64,000 bases of DNA, taken from the NCBI RefSeq assembly GCF_000143415.4, contig NW_003314324.1:577767-641766 (forward strand), read 5' to 3'. The notes below the pieces were generated by a model. It had not been told where the DNA came from. It saw only the letters and a list, made by a program, of their open reading frames with translations, and searched no databases. Positions 32,456 to 43,049 of the stretch are shown here, in pieces. This DNA comes from Selaginella moellendorffii (Eukaryota; Streptophyta; Lycopodiopsida; Selaginellales; Selaginellaceae). The first letter of the stretch is position 1; each line of letters starts with the position of its first letter. A program made the translations under genes and the position numbers.

Positions 32456-34045
32456 ATGCACGAGCAGATAGAGGAGCTCCTGGGAGCGCCAGATTCCGCA
32501 ACATACGCTGCTTTGCTCCAGAGATTTGGCTCCCTGAAGCGATTGGAAGAGGGGCAGCGAGTTCACTTCCACATTTGCGAGCGCGGCTACGATGGCGACA
32601 CATTTCTGGGCAATCTTGTCGCACAGATGTATGGGCGATGCGGGGAGGCATCCCAGGCGCGACGAGCCTTTGATCGGATCAAGCGGCCGGATCTCTTCTC
32701 GTGGAACATCATGCTCCAGGCATACTCCCAGTGTGGGGAGATTGACAACGCGAAGCTCGTCTTCGATTCTATGCCGGAGAAGAATGTGATTTCGTGGAAC
32801 GCAATGCTGAGCGCATTCTCGCGGCATGGGATGGTCACGGAGGCTGAAGAACTCTTCGATCGATTGCCTGATCGAAATACCGTGTCTTGGAACGCTATGC
32901 TTTCAGCATATGCCACAAATGGTCATTTGGAGAAGGCAAAGCTTTTCTTTGGTTTGATTCCTTTCCCTTTGAAAAACGTTGTGACATGGAATGCGATGGT
33001 GGCGGCTTTGGCTCAAAGCGGAAGAAAGATAGATGCTCTTGCAATGTTTTGGGCGATGAATGTGGAAGGAGTTAAAGCGAATGCTGTGACTTTCATCAGT
33101 GTCTTGGAGGCGTGCGTCGATCTAGCAGTAGGAAAAATGCTTCACGCCGTTATTGTCAATGCAGGATTGGATTCGGATTTCAAAGTGAAGAACGCTCTCC
33201 TGAACATGCATTGGAAGTGCGGCGATATGGATGGAGCAAAACGTTTGTTTGATGGTCTCTCGAATCCAAACATTATCTCATGGACTGCAATGATCGGAGC
33301 ATACGTCCAAAGTGCTCATCTTGATCAAGCCATTGCCATGTTTAGCGTTGCTCCGGAGAAATCCGTTGTCACCTGGAACACCGTAATCGCTGGGTATGCC
33401 CAAAACGGGCATCCCAACGATGCCATCCTCGTGTTCAAGACGATGGATCTTGAAGGGGAGGCTCCAAACTCCGTGAGCTTTGTTTGTGTACTGAACGCCT
33501 GCTCGAACATACCATCTCTTTCACAAACCAAAACCATCCACGAAGTTGCAATCGAGTGTAATCTCCACGAGACTGCCGCCGTCGCAACCGCCCTGGTCAC
33601 CACGTATGGTAAATGCGGCAGCGTTGAGAAAGCGTGGAGCTCGTTTAGACACATGCCTCGCAAGGACTTGGTGGCCTGGTCTGCGATGGTCAGAACATAT
33701 GCCCAAAACGGGCATACCGCCAGGAGTTTGGAGACTTTCCATTCCATGCTACAGCACGGTATACAGCCTGACGACGTTGTGCTTGTGAGCGTGCTGGCGG
33801 CATGCAGCCACGCCGGCGAGCTGCATCTCGGCTTGCAATACTTTCGCTCGCTCACTGGCGACTACGGCCACAAAATCCCGTGCAAGGACCACTACTTGTG
33901 CCTCGTCGATCTCGTTTGCCGCTCCGGTGACCTTGGAAGCACGGTGTCACTGATTGAGGCGGTGGAGCTGGAGGCTGGGGTGTCGATCTTCCAGACTACT
34001 GGAAATTTGGGGGAAATCCAGTTTGAGTTCGAGACGGCAGCATGA
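32456..34045 (+). CDS. PLS-class PPR protein, short C-terminus
   Basis: Single exon, ATG at 32456, 529 residues. Repeats carry phrases such as FSWNIMLQAYSQCGE, VISWNAMLSAFSRHG and VTWNTVIAGYAQNGH, in the P-L-S order. After KDHYLCLVDLVCRSGDL, the beginning of an E-type region, the protein departs from the family and ends within about 45 residues in an unrelated acidic tail. The usual W-T-LL-AC block and any DYW domain are absent, so the 3' end may have been truncated by a deletion or frameshift. Probably organelle-targeted like other members; activity is uncertain. Confidence 0.92.
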   Translation: MHEQIEELLGAPDSATYAALLQRFGSLKRLEEGQRVHFHICERGYDGDTFLGNLVAQMYGRCGEASQARRAFDRIKRPDLFSWNIMLQAYSQCGEIDNAKLVFDSMPEKNVISWNAMLSAFSRHGMVTEAEELFDRLPDRNTVSWNAMLSAYATNGHLEKAKLFFGLIPFPLKNVVTWNAMVAALAQSGRKIDALAMFWAMNVEGVKANAVTFISVLEACVDLAVGKMLHAVIVNAGLDSDFKVKNALLNMHWKCGDMDGAKRLFDGLSNPNIISWTAMIGAYVQSAHLDQAIAMFSVAPEKSVVTWNTVIAGYAQNGHPNDAILVFKTMDLEGEAPNSVSFVCVLNACSNIPSLSQTKTIHEVAIECNLHETAAVATALVTTYGKCGSVEKAWSSFRHMPRKDLVAWSAMVRTYAQNGHTARSLETFHSMLQHGIQPDDVVLVSVLAACSHAGELHLGLQYFRSLTGDYGHKIPCKDHYLCLVDLVCRSGDLGSTVSLIEAVELEAGVSIFQTTGNLGEIQFEFETAA

Positions 34046-34995
34046 GGAAAGTCGAAGAATCCGGAGGAATTCGGCGGTCAACGGTAGGTGAGGACTTTGA
34101 CCAAGCAGTCCACCCCAAGTCAAAAGGTGGAATATATCCTGGCATCGTATCCACGCACCACCGACAGACAAGCAGGGATTAAGGCCATGCCCTGACGTGG
34201 ACGCCACCAACAACAACATGCCCTTAGAAGAGAGTTTGTACGTTAGGCCGTGTCGGTCTGTCCGAGGATAAAAAGCAAAGCACTAAAACAATGCCAACCG
34301 AACAAATTATTTGACCCTTGCTAGCATTGCTGGAAAGGAAGTACGGGCGAAATTTGTACGGCGGACAAGGCTCCATGCCTCGCAAAGATTGCGGCACACA
34401 GGCACCACCGCCACAAGAAGGGATCTCCCAACAAGTGGTGGAGAATAATCAAGCTGACGGGGTCCCCGCCGTTGGATTTGCCACGTGGGCGCGTCGCGGC
34501 CGTTGGGAGCGCTTGCCCTAAGGGATAATGGCTGACAATGACGAGTTTCCAAATTACATCCAAATGATTAGGGCAGGCACAATGCCACGTGTATCCAGGC
34601 AAGATCCTTCTCCGGCTCGTATTCTCGTTTCGTGGGGAAGGACATGAGGAGCTCCGGCGCGGCGCTCTCTCGGTGATGGCGGCATTCGATCGCCTGGTCG
34701 GTGTGCTTGGAATTCGCCTCGATTCGCGTCGCGGCGTGGGATTCTGGCGATAGTCTCCCGCATTCGCAGCTCCTGGATGCGAAATATCGTCGCGGGAGGG
34801 GCACATTCTCGCGGCGGGGGCGTGGATTCGAGCGCTGGGAGCTGCAATGCGAGGTAACTCGCCGATCTTTCTCTCGCATTCTCGATATTTCGTCCGAATG
34901 CCGGCGGCTTCTTTGGTCTTGGCAGGGTACGAGAATGCGTAGGGGCTTTTGGATTGGATTGGGATCGCGTTTGATCGTGACTTAGGCTCGGCTGG
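34046..34995. other. Intergenic region and probable 5' leader of the PIF-like gene
   Basis: Overlapping open frames on both strands (up to 243 codons on the minus strand) have Arg/Pro-rich, motif-free translations and are not believed. A GCGAG/GTAACT word at 34852 could be the donor of a leader intron. No gene recognised. Confidence 0.5.
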
Positions 34996-36739
34996 ATGAA
35001 GGTAAGATATAAAGATTTTGAGAGTTTCTCCACAAAGCGAGCGAGCACTCATGGTTTTCTTCTTTTAAAAAATCTATCCTCTGGGCAGAATACTGACACG
35101 AGAAGTGACACGTTTTGGCAATATCCCTGGGATTCTAAAGAGGAATCGACCCCTCTAATGCATCTGGATGGTGTGGAGGCCGCCGTTGGATCATCAAACT
35201 TTGCCGCTGCTCGAGACGATATGGCGTCGTGGCTACACTTGGACGACCCGAATTGTGGCACTCAGCTCTTTGCTGGTGCCGGGGGCTCGGCAGATCGACC
35301 ATGCTCGTCGCTACAAGTTTTCCGAGATCCCCGGATCCAGCAAAGTTTCGGGACAGATCTACAGAAGCAGCCGAGAGGCAACAATGCTGATGCCGCTCTC
35401 GCGCTAGCCGCTGGACGAGCGGCGGGCTTTGTGCCTCAAACTGGCGGTGTCCAAACGTTTAACAAGTCGAGAACAGTGTGCCAGCCATCGACAACTCGGC
35501 CTCACTCAACTCAAGCAAGGCCACCATTCCAGGATCCATCAAGTTTCCCGAGCTCGTCCTCGTCTCGGCCTCTAGTGGGGAGCTTCCCCCAGTTTTCTTT
35601 GTCCGCGGCAACGACGTCTACACGGGTCGCGGCAAAGACATGGAAAGCTCAGGAAGCTACTTCTTTGGAATCGGACAGGAGTACGTTGGAGTGTAGAAGT
35701 TGGAGGCCGAGCGACGAGAATGCGCCAAGTGAGACGGATATCACAGGTTCGGATATGAACTGCAGCTACGATACAAAGAACTCTGGCAGGACTTTGGGGA
35801 ATGCAAATGATAGTTCCTTCACAGCTACCACGGGTGGATCACGGAGCGATAAGACCGACAGGGACTGCAAAAGAGTAGACGTCGAGGACACGGCGGGGTG
35901 TCAAATTAGAGTAAGCGTTTCTTTCTCTCATTCATTCATGTTGGTGTTTTTAATGCTTTTCTTATGATCTGATAGAGGGACAAGAAGCCTCCCAAGGGGT
36001 CCAAAAGAAGTAGAGCAGCAGAAGTTCACAATCTCTCTGAGCGGGTATTTTGGAAGTTCTCAAGTTGTGATGGATTCTATTTTAATTCTTCTTTTCTAAT
36101 TCTTTGTTCATGTGGCAACAGAAGCGGAGGGACAGGATAAACGAGAGAATGAAAGCTTTACAGGAACTGATACCAAACTCTAATAAGGTGAGGAAGAGAC
36201 TCTAATAGTTTTTCTAAAACCACTGTTTCTTTTTCTCTTTTGTTTTAGACTGACAAGGCGTCCATGTTGGACGAGGCGATTGAATACCTTAAGTTACTTC
36301 AACATCAACTACAGGTGGTCTGTCGAAGTTCGTGGCTCGATTCTAAAAGTGCTTTTCCGTTTGTACCAGATGATGTCCATGAGAAGCGGGATGATGTTCC
36401 CAATGGTTCCTCCCGTTTCATCACCATACGGTGTGGGAGTACGCCTGGTAGACGTGGCCGGGCACCATTTCCCACAGCATCCGGGACTCCATTTCAATGC
36501 TGGAGCTCCTCCCACGAATACTCAATTCCCGCAGGTCTGTCTTCGCTTTTCAGAGCTTTTCTAAAGCGTAGCACTAACGCGTGCGTGCCATCCAGGGAGT
36601 GAGCACCGATTTGTACAATGCGCACTTGATGACCCACCATCAACAGCAACTCCAGATCCAAATTCAGCAACAGCAGCAGCAGCAGCAAAACCAGCAGCCA
36701 AGTTCTTCCCAGCCGCAAAAGCCCGAGAGTCATCAATGA
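34996..36739 (+). CDS. Phytochrome-interacting-factor-like (PIF/PIL) bHLH
   Basis: Exons 34996-35001, 35089-35910, 35976-36044, 36122-36187, 36249-36314, 36370-36534 and 36596-36739; 445 residues. The bHLH reads [58 protein letters not shown], split by three introns and almost identical to PIF proteins that bind G-boxes. An upstream DDMASWLHLDDP resembles the conserved N-terminal MASWL block of PIFs. The phytochrome-B-binding ELLW motif is not visible, so the true first exons could lie further upstream. The tail is Gln-rich. The first intron (87 bases, GTAAGA...GGGCAG) is a multiple of three without stops, so keeping it adds 29 residues; the start is therefore the least certain part. Confidence 0.85.
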
Positions 36740-36976
36740 AAAATCGATGAAGATTCGAAGGCTTCATTCTTGTTTTCCAGCCAAATCCAGGATAAAATGG
36801 CTGGAATTCCATCCATACCGAAGAACGAAGAACAAGCGAAAGACCGCTTGCTTTGCTCGTTTTGTGCTCGTTTGCTTTGTACAGCGCAAAGTTTTGCCAC
36901 GTTATAGAGAACAAAAGTAACTACCAATCGTGGTTATAGTTTTAGGGCAGAAGAGAGAAGAAGGAGGGAAATTTCT

Positions 36977-38213
36977 ATGGTGCTCTTGCATTTCAAGCAG
37001 GGCGATGATCGCCAGTTCTTGTTCGAGGCGCCTGGCGCCGAGTGCGTCGATGCGATCGTCAGGGATGTCGTCGCCGTGAATAATCTCCAGCTCCGGATTC
37101 TCCATCTGGTCCAGGAATGCGGGCAGCTGCTGGAGTATGGGCCGATCAAATCCAAGGAGGAGCAAGAACAGGAGGAGGAGGAGGAAGATGAGGGTAATTC
37201 CACTGGCGCCAGTAGCTCTTCTTCTCGTAAGGAAAGAGGGCCGTTCTACAAGAAGGATCCAAGCGGTCGTCGGACTGGAGAAGGTAAATTTTAGATTGTT
37301 CCTTGTTCGTTCTTTCATGTTACGTGACTATATTATTTCTCAAAGCTTGCGATCCCAATGTGGGTGAGACGCTCAAGAGAACGCTATCGGACGCAGAGAC
37401 TAGCGTTTCGAAAGTAAGTGATTGCCACATTTTAGTTTTTTTCTTTGATCAGTTATCCATATCTTCTTTGCTTCTTAGGATCAAGTGCTTTACAAAGTCC
37501 CGCTGTCCAGTTTTTTCCTCAAGGAGATGATCCAGAACATCAAAGGCGCTGTGATGATCTGCTATCCGCAGGGACTTCCCAGGCACGACCCTGTGCAGCA
37601 GCAACTTACTGGAACTTTTGAAGGTAAGTATGCCAGTTCTTTTCTGTCACCATCTTGCTAAGATTTTTCTTAAGGCAGGCATGGAAACTTTAAATTCGGC
37701 TACTGCGCAGCTATGGTGGGCAGGAAAAGAGCTCATGCGTGACAAAAGACTTGCGGATTACGTCGGGAAGAATGACAAGACAAAGGTTGGAAGCTTTCTT
37801 TGATAGTACATTGACCTGACGTCCTTTTTGTTTATTTTTTGTGTATAAAGATCATTGCCAAGCTTCAAGAAAGAGGCCGTGGGGCTCCTATGCGTGAGCC
37901 TGTAAGCTCTTTATTTTTCTCGGCATTGTTTCACTGTTTAATTGTTCTGTTTTTTTTCTTGAGAAGCCAGTAGATGCGGAGACTCAAAAGGCCATGATGT
38001 CTTGGTATTACAAAAGGCAGCAAGAAGAAAAGGTCATTGGCTTCTATTATTTACGCTTTTCTTGGCCTGCAATAGCTGACTTCTTTTCTCGCAAACGCTG
38101 CTTTGCAGACTCTAAAAGAGAACACAGACGACTCCTACACAAACTCTGAGTGGGCGAATCCACAAGCTCTGAAAGCTCACTTCCACGGGACGAGCAACAT
38201 TCGATTCAGATAA
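36977..38213 (+). CDS. CFAP298: CFAP298 (C21orf59/Kurly) cilia- and flagella-associated protein
   Basis: Seven exons: 36977-37283, 37346-37413, 37479-37623, 37679-37785, 37851-37901, 37967-38032 and 38109-38213; 282 residues against about 290 in animals. Recognisable blocks are the start MVLLHFKQGDDRQFLFEAPG, KGAVMICYPQGLPRHDP, AQLWWAGKELMRDKRLADYVGKN, KTKIIAKLQERGRGAPMREP, SWYYKRQQEE and the end DDSYTNSEWANPQALKAHFHG. In animals and algae this protein is needed for dynein arm assembly and motility of cilia. In a plant it should act in sperm flagella, so its presence argues for a lineage with swimming sperm. An acidic Glu-rich insert lies at about residues 56-70. Confidence 0.95.
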
Positions 38214-38588
38214 ATAAGTAATAGTGAGCAAATTGACCTTATTTCCAATAGTGTCCCTCGCTAACGACTGTTGATTAGCCACTTGGACGCATTTAACGAC
38301 GTAAAATGTGACAATTTGGACAAACAGCTTCTGAACAAAATATAATGTACGTAACCAAAAGTTTCACTAGCTACGAGCTTACATCATTGCTTCTGTTCTT
38401 CTGCTGAATTTGTCACCAGTGTTATGCATGCTTTCGTCCTCTGAGATGCCAAGGCACACCGGACAACTTCGCTAAAACAAAAAAAGGACGCGGCCATTAG
38501 GACAACTCTCGCGTGACAGAGTGTCGTAGGAGGAAGTCTAGATCCAGAGAAACCGAGGCTTTTTAGCTAGCAGGGCGGACGATGATAG
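38214..38588. other. Short intergenic region
   Basis: Holds the 3' flank of CFAP298 and the leader of the next gene. On the minus strand, about 38385-38475, a TTTTAG acceptor-like word leads into RSCPVCLGISEDES and a stop. It looks like the last exon of a RING-type gene, but no upstream exon is found. Confidence 0.4.
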
Positions 38589-41500
38589 ATGATGGCATCA
38601 AAAAAACGTTCTCACAACTTTGCGGCGGCACGAACACCAGCTCAAATCGAAAAAATTGTCCTCTCCACCGTCGGGAGCTATATCTTGGATCAGTTGCTGG
38701 ACAGCGATCGACGAGCAGAGCACAAGAAGCTTTGCACGGAAGCACTGGTGCAACACAGCAACAACGAAGGAGGCTATGTCGACTATGCCGAGCAAGCGGT
38801 GCTGGCGAACCTGGACTGGGGGATCGAGGCAGTGGAGGAAGCGATACGAACTCCACACGAGGAGACGAAGAGCGCGAGGCTGCAGCACGCCGAGAAGATG
38901 CTACAAGTTTGTGCGCTGCTCGACGTGAGAAGTGAGATAGCAGGGATTCCAGGGACGTATCTATCGGCTTGGGGATCGCTTATTCTCTCCTACGTGTGGA
39001 AGCTACGGAACGATGACCGGAAGGCTGCCGTTTGCGTGCTCGATATGTTCCTGGTGGATCCTCGGTCGGCTAGAGTCAAGTTTGCCCCTCAGCTATGGGA
39101 CCAGTTGTTCCAGCCTCATCTTACAAGCATCAAAGGGTGGTATTCTCTTCAACGACATCGTATCAAGATGGCCGAGTCCGACGACGTTTCTTACTCGTTC
39201 CAGTCGAGAGAGGAAGACGGAGAAGAGGATTTGCTGACTCTGGAACAAAAAGAGCAGCTGGAAGGGGTCGAGGGGCTTTACCAGGCTAGTCTGGACGATC
39301 ACACACGGGAGTTTGCACAGCATTACAAGGACTGGCTAACTCTCACGGCCGATTCTCTGAAGAAGCGCGTTCCTCCACTTATGCCGATCGCGGAACCACC
39401 AATGACACCCGTTCACGAGCTCGCAATCTTCAATCGGAAGAATGTCGAGAACCAAAGGTAGTGAAGTACGTCAGCATTATAAGTTTCTAACATATGTTTC
39501 TTTTGCAGCCTGAAAACTTATGAAAGTTGTACTTTAAGCAGTGATAATACACAACCAGAGGTTGAGAATGTTAAAAGCAACAAAGCAGACGGTAGCGATG
39601 AAGTTTTCAATCACATATCTATGGAAACTAAGAGCTCTCCTTCGACGAGGTACTACGAATATGAAGTTATTGATTGTGGCCCCCTGACTCGATTGCATTG
39701 CAGCTTATTTGCAAGTACGCCTCCCAAAGATTTTGTCTGTCCAATCACGAACCAGATATTTGACGACCCTGTCACTTTGGAAACTGGCCAAACTTACGAG
39801 AGAAAGGCCATCAAGGAGTGGCTAAGTCGGGGAAATGTAACCTGTCCCATGAGCCGGCAACCTCTGATCAAGGTAGCACTTCCTAGAACAAACTATATTC
39901 TTAAAAGGTTGATATCGGACTGGAAAGCAGAGTCAACTCAGTTTTCTATAAAGGATTCCCCTCAGACTACGAATAACGATTACTTTCCCACGTCTTCAGG
40001 CAGTTTGACAGATGCAGGCCTGACGGGGTTAGAGAAACTAAAGATGTCTTTGGAGACTCTTAGCAGACTGGATAATCTTACTGATTGCGAAGCAGCGGTG
40101 CGGACAATCTGTCAGTTCTGGGAGGAAGTCCACGGAAACGAAGACGTCACTGTCCTGCTCACGGAACCGAGAGTTATCGACGCTCTCATGGAAACTATAT
40201 GCAAGTCGAGTTCGGTGGAGGTTCAAAAGGAAGCAGTAGACATTCTAATTGAACTAGTTCACAGGGATGAGCACACAAGGCAGACCATCTTGACTATAGA
40301 CCCAGGCCTCCAACGCATGCAAAAGCTCTTGAAAGAAGGTTTAGTCGACTTGACAGTGTTGCTGCTTCAGCTGAGGCTTTTTCTTCCCGACATCGCGATG
40401 GCCGATTTGCTACCGCACTTGGTAGCTGTCATCAAACAAAGCAGGGAGTCGACAATTAGCGATGGTTTCTTCCAGAGCAGCATCAAACCGAAGGCCGCTG
40501 CAGTCACAATGCTTGAGCATGTACTCTCGAGCATAGAACTGGAAAGGAACTCTGTAAACATCAAGACGCTCGTCTCTTTGACAGCGGTTCCAGCTCTCAT
40601 CGAAAGCCTGAACACGAAGGATAAAAAGGAAAGAGTAGCTGCGGTGTCGATATTACTCAGGTGTGTGCGAGCCGACGAGGACGCTAGAACTTTCGTCTCT
40701 CAAGCCGATCACTTAACTTTGGTGCTGAAAGTTCTCCACAGTGCCGATAAAGTGGCAAGGGCAAGAACTATTGCGCTCCTTATGGAACTTGTTCGATCAC
40801 ACAAGTAAGCTTTTCGCTCAATATACATTAACACAAAACCATGACAGGAAAACATCTCGTCTACAAATTCTCGGGCTTATAAAAACTGAAGGCTGTGTGA
40901 GCAGCATGCACGCGCTTCTGATGCACCTCCAAGTTGCACCACTGGAGCAGCAAATACTTACAGCAGGCCTTCTAATGCAGCTAGATTTACTGGTAAAAGA
41001 TTGCAAGTTTGAGCGTTTTTGGTTTCTAACGTGTTTTAATAACGCAGGGAGAGCCTCGGAAAGATAGCGTGTACACGGAAGAAGCAATGGACACACTACT
41101 TAAGGCAATAAAGAACAAAGATCGGCTATCTTTGCAAGTGGAAGCAGCTCGTACTATCATATGCATAGTCGGGAGATTTTCTTCTTCGGGTAAACCAGTG
41201 CTGAGATCCTGGCTTATAAAAGCGTCGAAAACAAAGCCAACTAAAAATTATCAGCAGGTAACGTTTGTAATTCCCGACTGAGTGGCCGATTACCGACTTA
41301 CAGGATGACTGGGACAAGAAAGTTGCGAGAGCTCTGCTGGACTATGAGAATGGAACTTTGCTGGAAGTGCTAGCTGAAAATGTACTTGACGAGGCATTGG
41401 AGCTCGCGACACCCTGCATAACAATCGCGACGTGGTTACTCTACATGGCAGGTGAACTACCTGAAACGGGACTCTGGATTCAAGCTCGCAAACTCTTACT

Positions 41501-43049
41501 GCCCCGATACATAACTTTGCTACAATCTGACGCTCATCGAGTCCTCGCAGCTCTTGCTTTGTATAGTTTTCTAAAGGACAAAGGTTTGATGCGCAGTTCA
41601 ATTATCATCCTGCGATCCTTCCTAACTCGTTTCTCTTAACAGGCAGTGCGCAAGAGCTTGTAAAGTCCGCTGCTGCCGTATGCAAGCCGCTCAAATCAAT
41701 GAGAAATGAGAGTTGGACCTCGTCAAAGCTGTACCAAACATTCATAACCAGCCCAAATGTGAAAGTGAGTCGTTCTCCTGTTCTCCTTTTGGAGTTAGCA
41801 CTCGAAGTTACAGGCAGAAGAATGGAAACACGACGAGGTTATGCAAGCAGATACAAGTGGCAATGGTGAGGTGCGTGCACTCGCATGTGCAAAAGGATTT
41901 CTCTACAGTGGACACTCTGACGGAACAATCAAGGTGGTCGAAACATGCGCTCCACACTGACACTGTCTTATGCCACTTTATCAGAGCTGGAAAGTTGCGG
42001 AAGAAAATCTGCTGTTGCTGAGAGAAGCCACAGAGCATACAAAATGCGTCACGAGCCTGGCGATTTTACCATCAAAGCACAGGCTTTACAGCGGTTCTCT
42101 GGACAAAACTATCCGGGTATGCAAAACAGTAAGCGCGGGTTATGCCATGACTAACAGTCGCTACAAACAGGTTTGGTCCATTGAAGACGATGCCTTACAC
42201 TGCCTCCATGTCTTCGAGCTCAATGGTGGTGTTCTAAGCCTGGTTGTGACTGGTTCTCTCGCGTGCATTATATTACAAGGCATCCCAGGCATTCAGGTAG
42301 GGAAAGGATCGACTTACTCAGTCATCAACTTGTTAGTAACAGGTGCAATACGAAGAGAATGACGCAAGACATATTTCTTCGCACAAGAACATACAAAGTG
42401 TGGCCGCTTCCAAAGGCATGATTTACTGTGGATGCACAGACAACAGCGTACATGTAAGCGAAATCTGTTCTTAAGAAACGTCACTAAGATGGGTTGGCAG
42501 GAAACCGATCCATCAGGAACTGCCATGATGTGCATCCAAGGCGGCGTGAGAACTTTGCTAGGAAAACGGCCAGTAAATGCATTGCAAGTTTTCAAAGGTC
42601 AGATCTATACAGCGGGATCATTCTGTGATGGAATGAATGTCAAGGTACGCGACTTGCTTCTGCTGTATCGATGCTGAATCAACGATGACAGGTGTGGAAC
42701 CAAGCCGATAAGTCACTCGTAAGTGCACTGTCCATACAATCGGAAGTAAGATCGATGGCTATGAGCTCGGAGTTCCTCTATTTCGGCCTAAGCTCGGGAA
42801 CGATCGAGGCAAGCAAATCTGACTATAAGAACTCGAATGCAAACCACCAGTCTGTTCTGCGCAGGTGTGGCTTCGAGCACGGCTTGCCAAAGTAGGAAGT
42901 CTGGCAGTAGGGAGCAAATTAAACGCGCTGGCAGTGGACGGGGACGTGCTCTACAGCGGATCTGGAGACGGGAAGATCAAGGTAACATCTTGAATCGATG
43001 CGAAGTGAAAAACGAGACACGATGCTTGCAGGTTTGGACATGTTTGTGA
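38589..43049 (+). CDS. LIN: U-box/ARM/WD40 E3 ubiquitin ligase, LIN/CERBERUS type
   Basis: Fourteen exons: 38589-39457, 39509-40804, 40848-40992, 41048-41257, 41304-41583, 41643-41764, 41814-41933, 41985-42116, 42171-42296, 42343-42453, 42501-42644, 42692-42808, 42865-42981 and 43032-43049; 1,268 residues. The N-terminal domain has YADQAVLANLDWGIEA-like and SAWGSLILSYVWKLRND blocks and IAEPPMTPVHEL. Next come a U-box (PPKDFVCPITNQIFDDPVTL, then TGQTYERKAIKEWL), ARM-like helices and WD40 blades with LYSGHSDGTIK, LYSGSLDKTIRVW and LYSGSGDGKIKVW. This is the architecture of legume LIN/CERBERUS, required for infection-thread growth and linked to mycorrhizal symbiosis. The acidic linker before the U-box is much shorter than in legumes. 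Intron 12 is GC-AG (GAG/GCAAGC). Confidence 0.95.

Noticed and set aside
38385-38475. Minus-strand RING-like last exon (SCPVCLG)
   Set aside because: One short piece behind an acceptor-like word; no upstream exon, so not listed as a gene.
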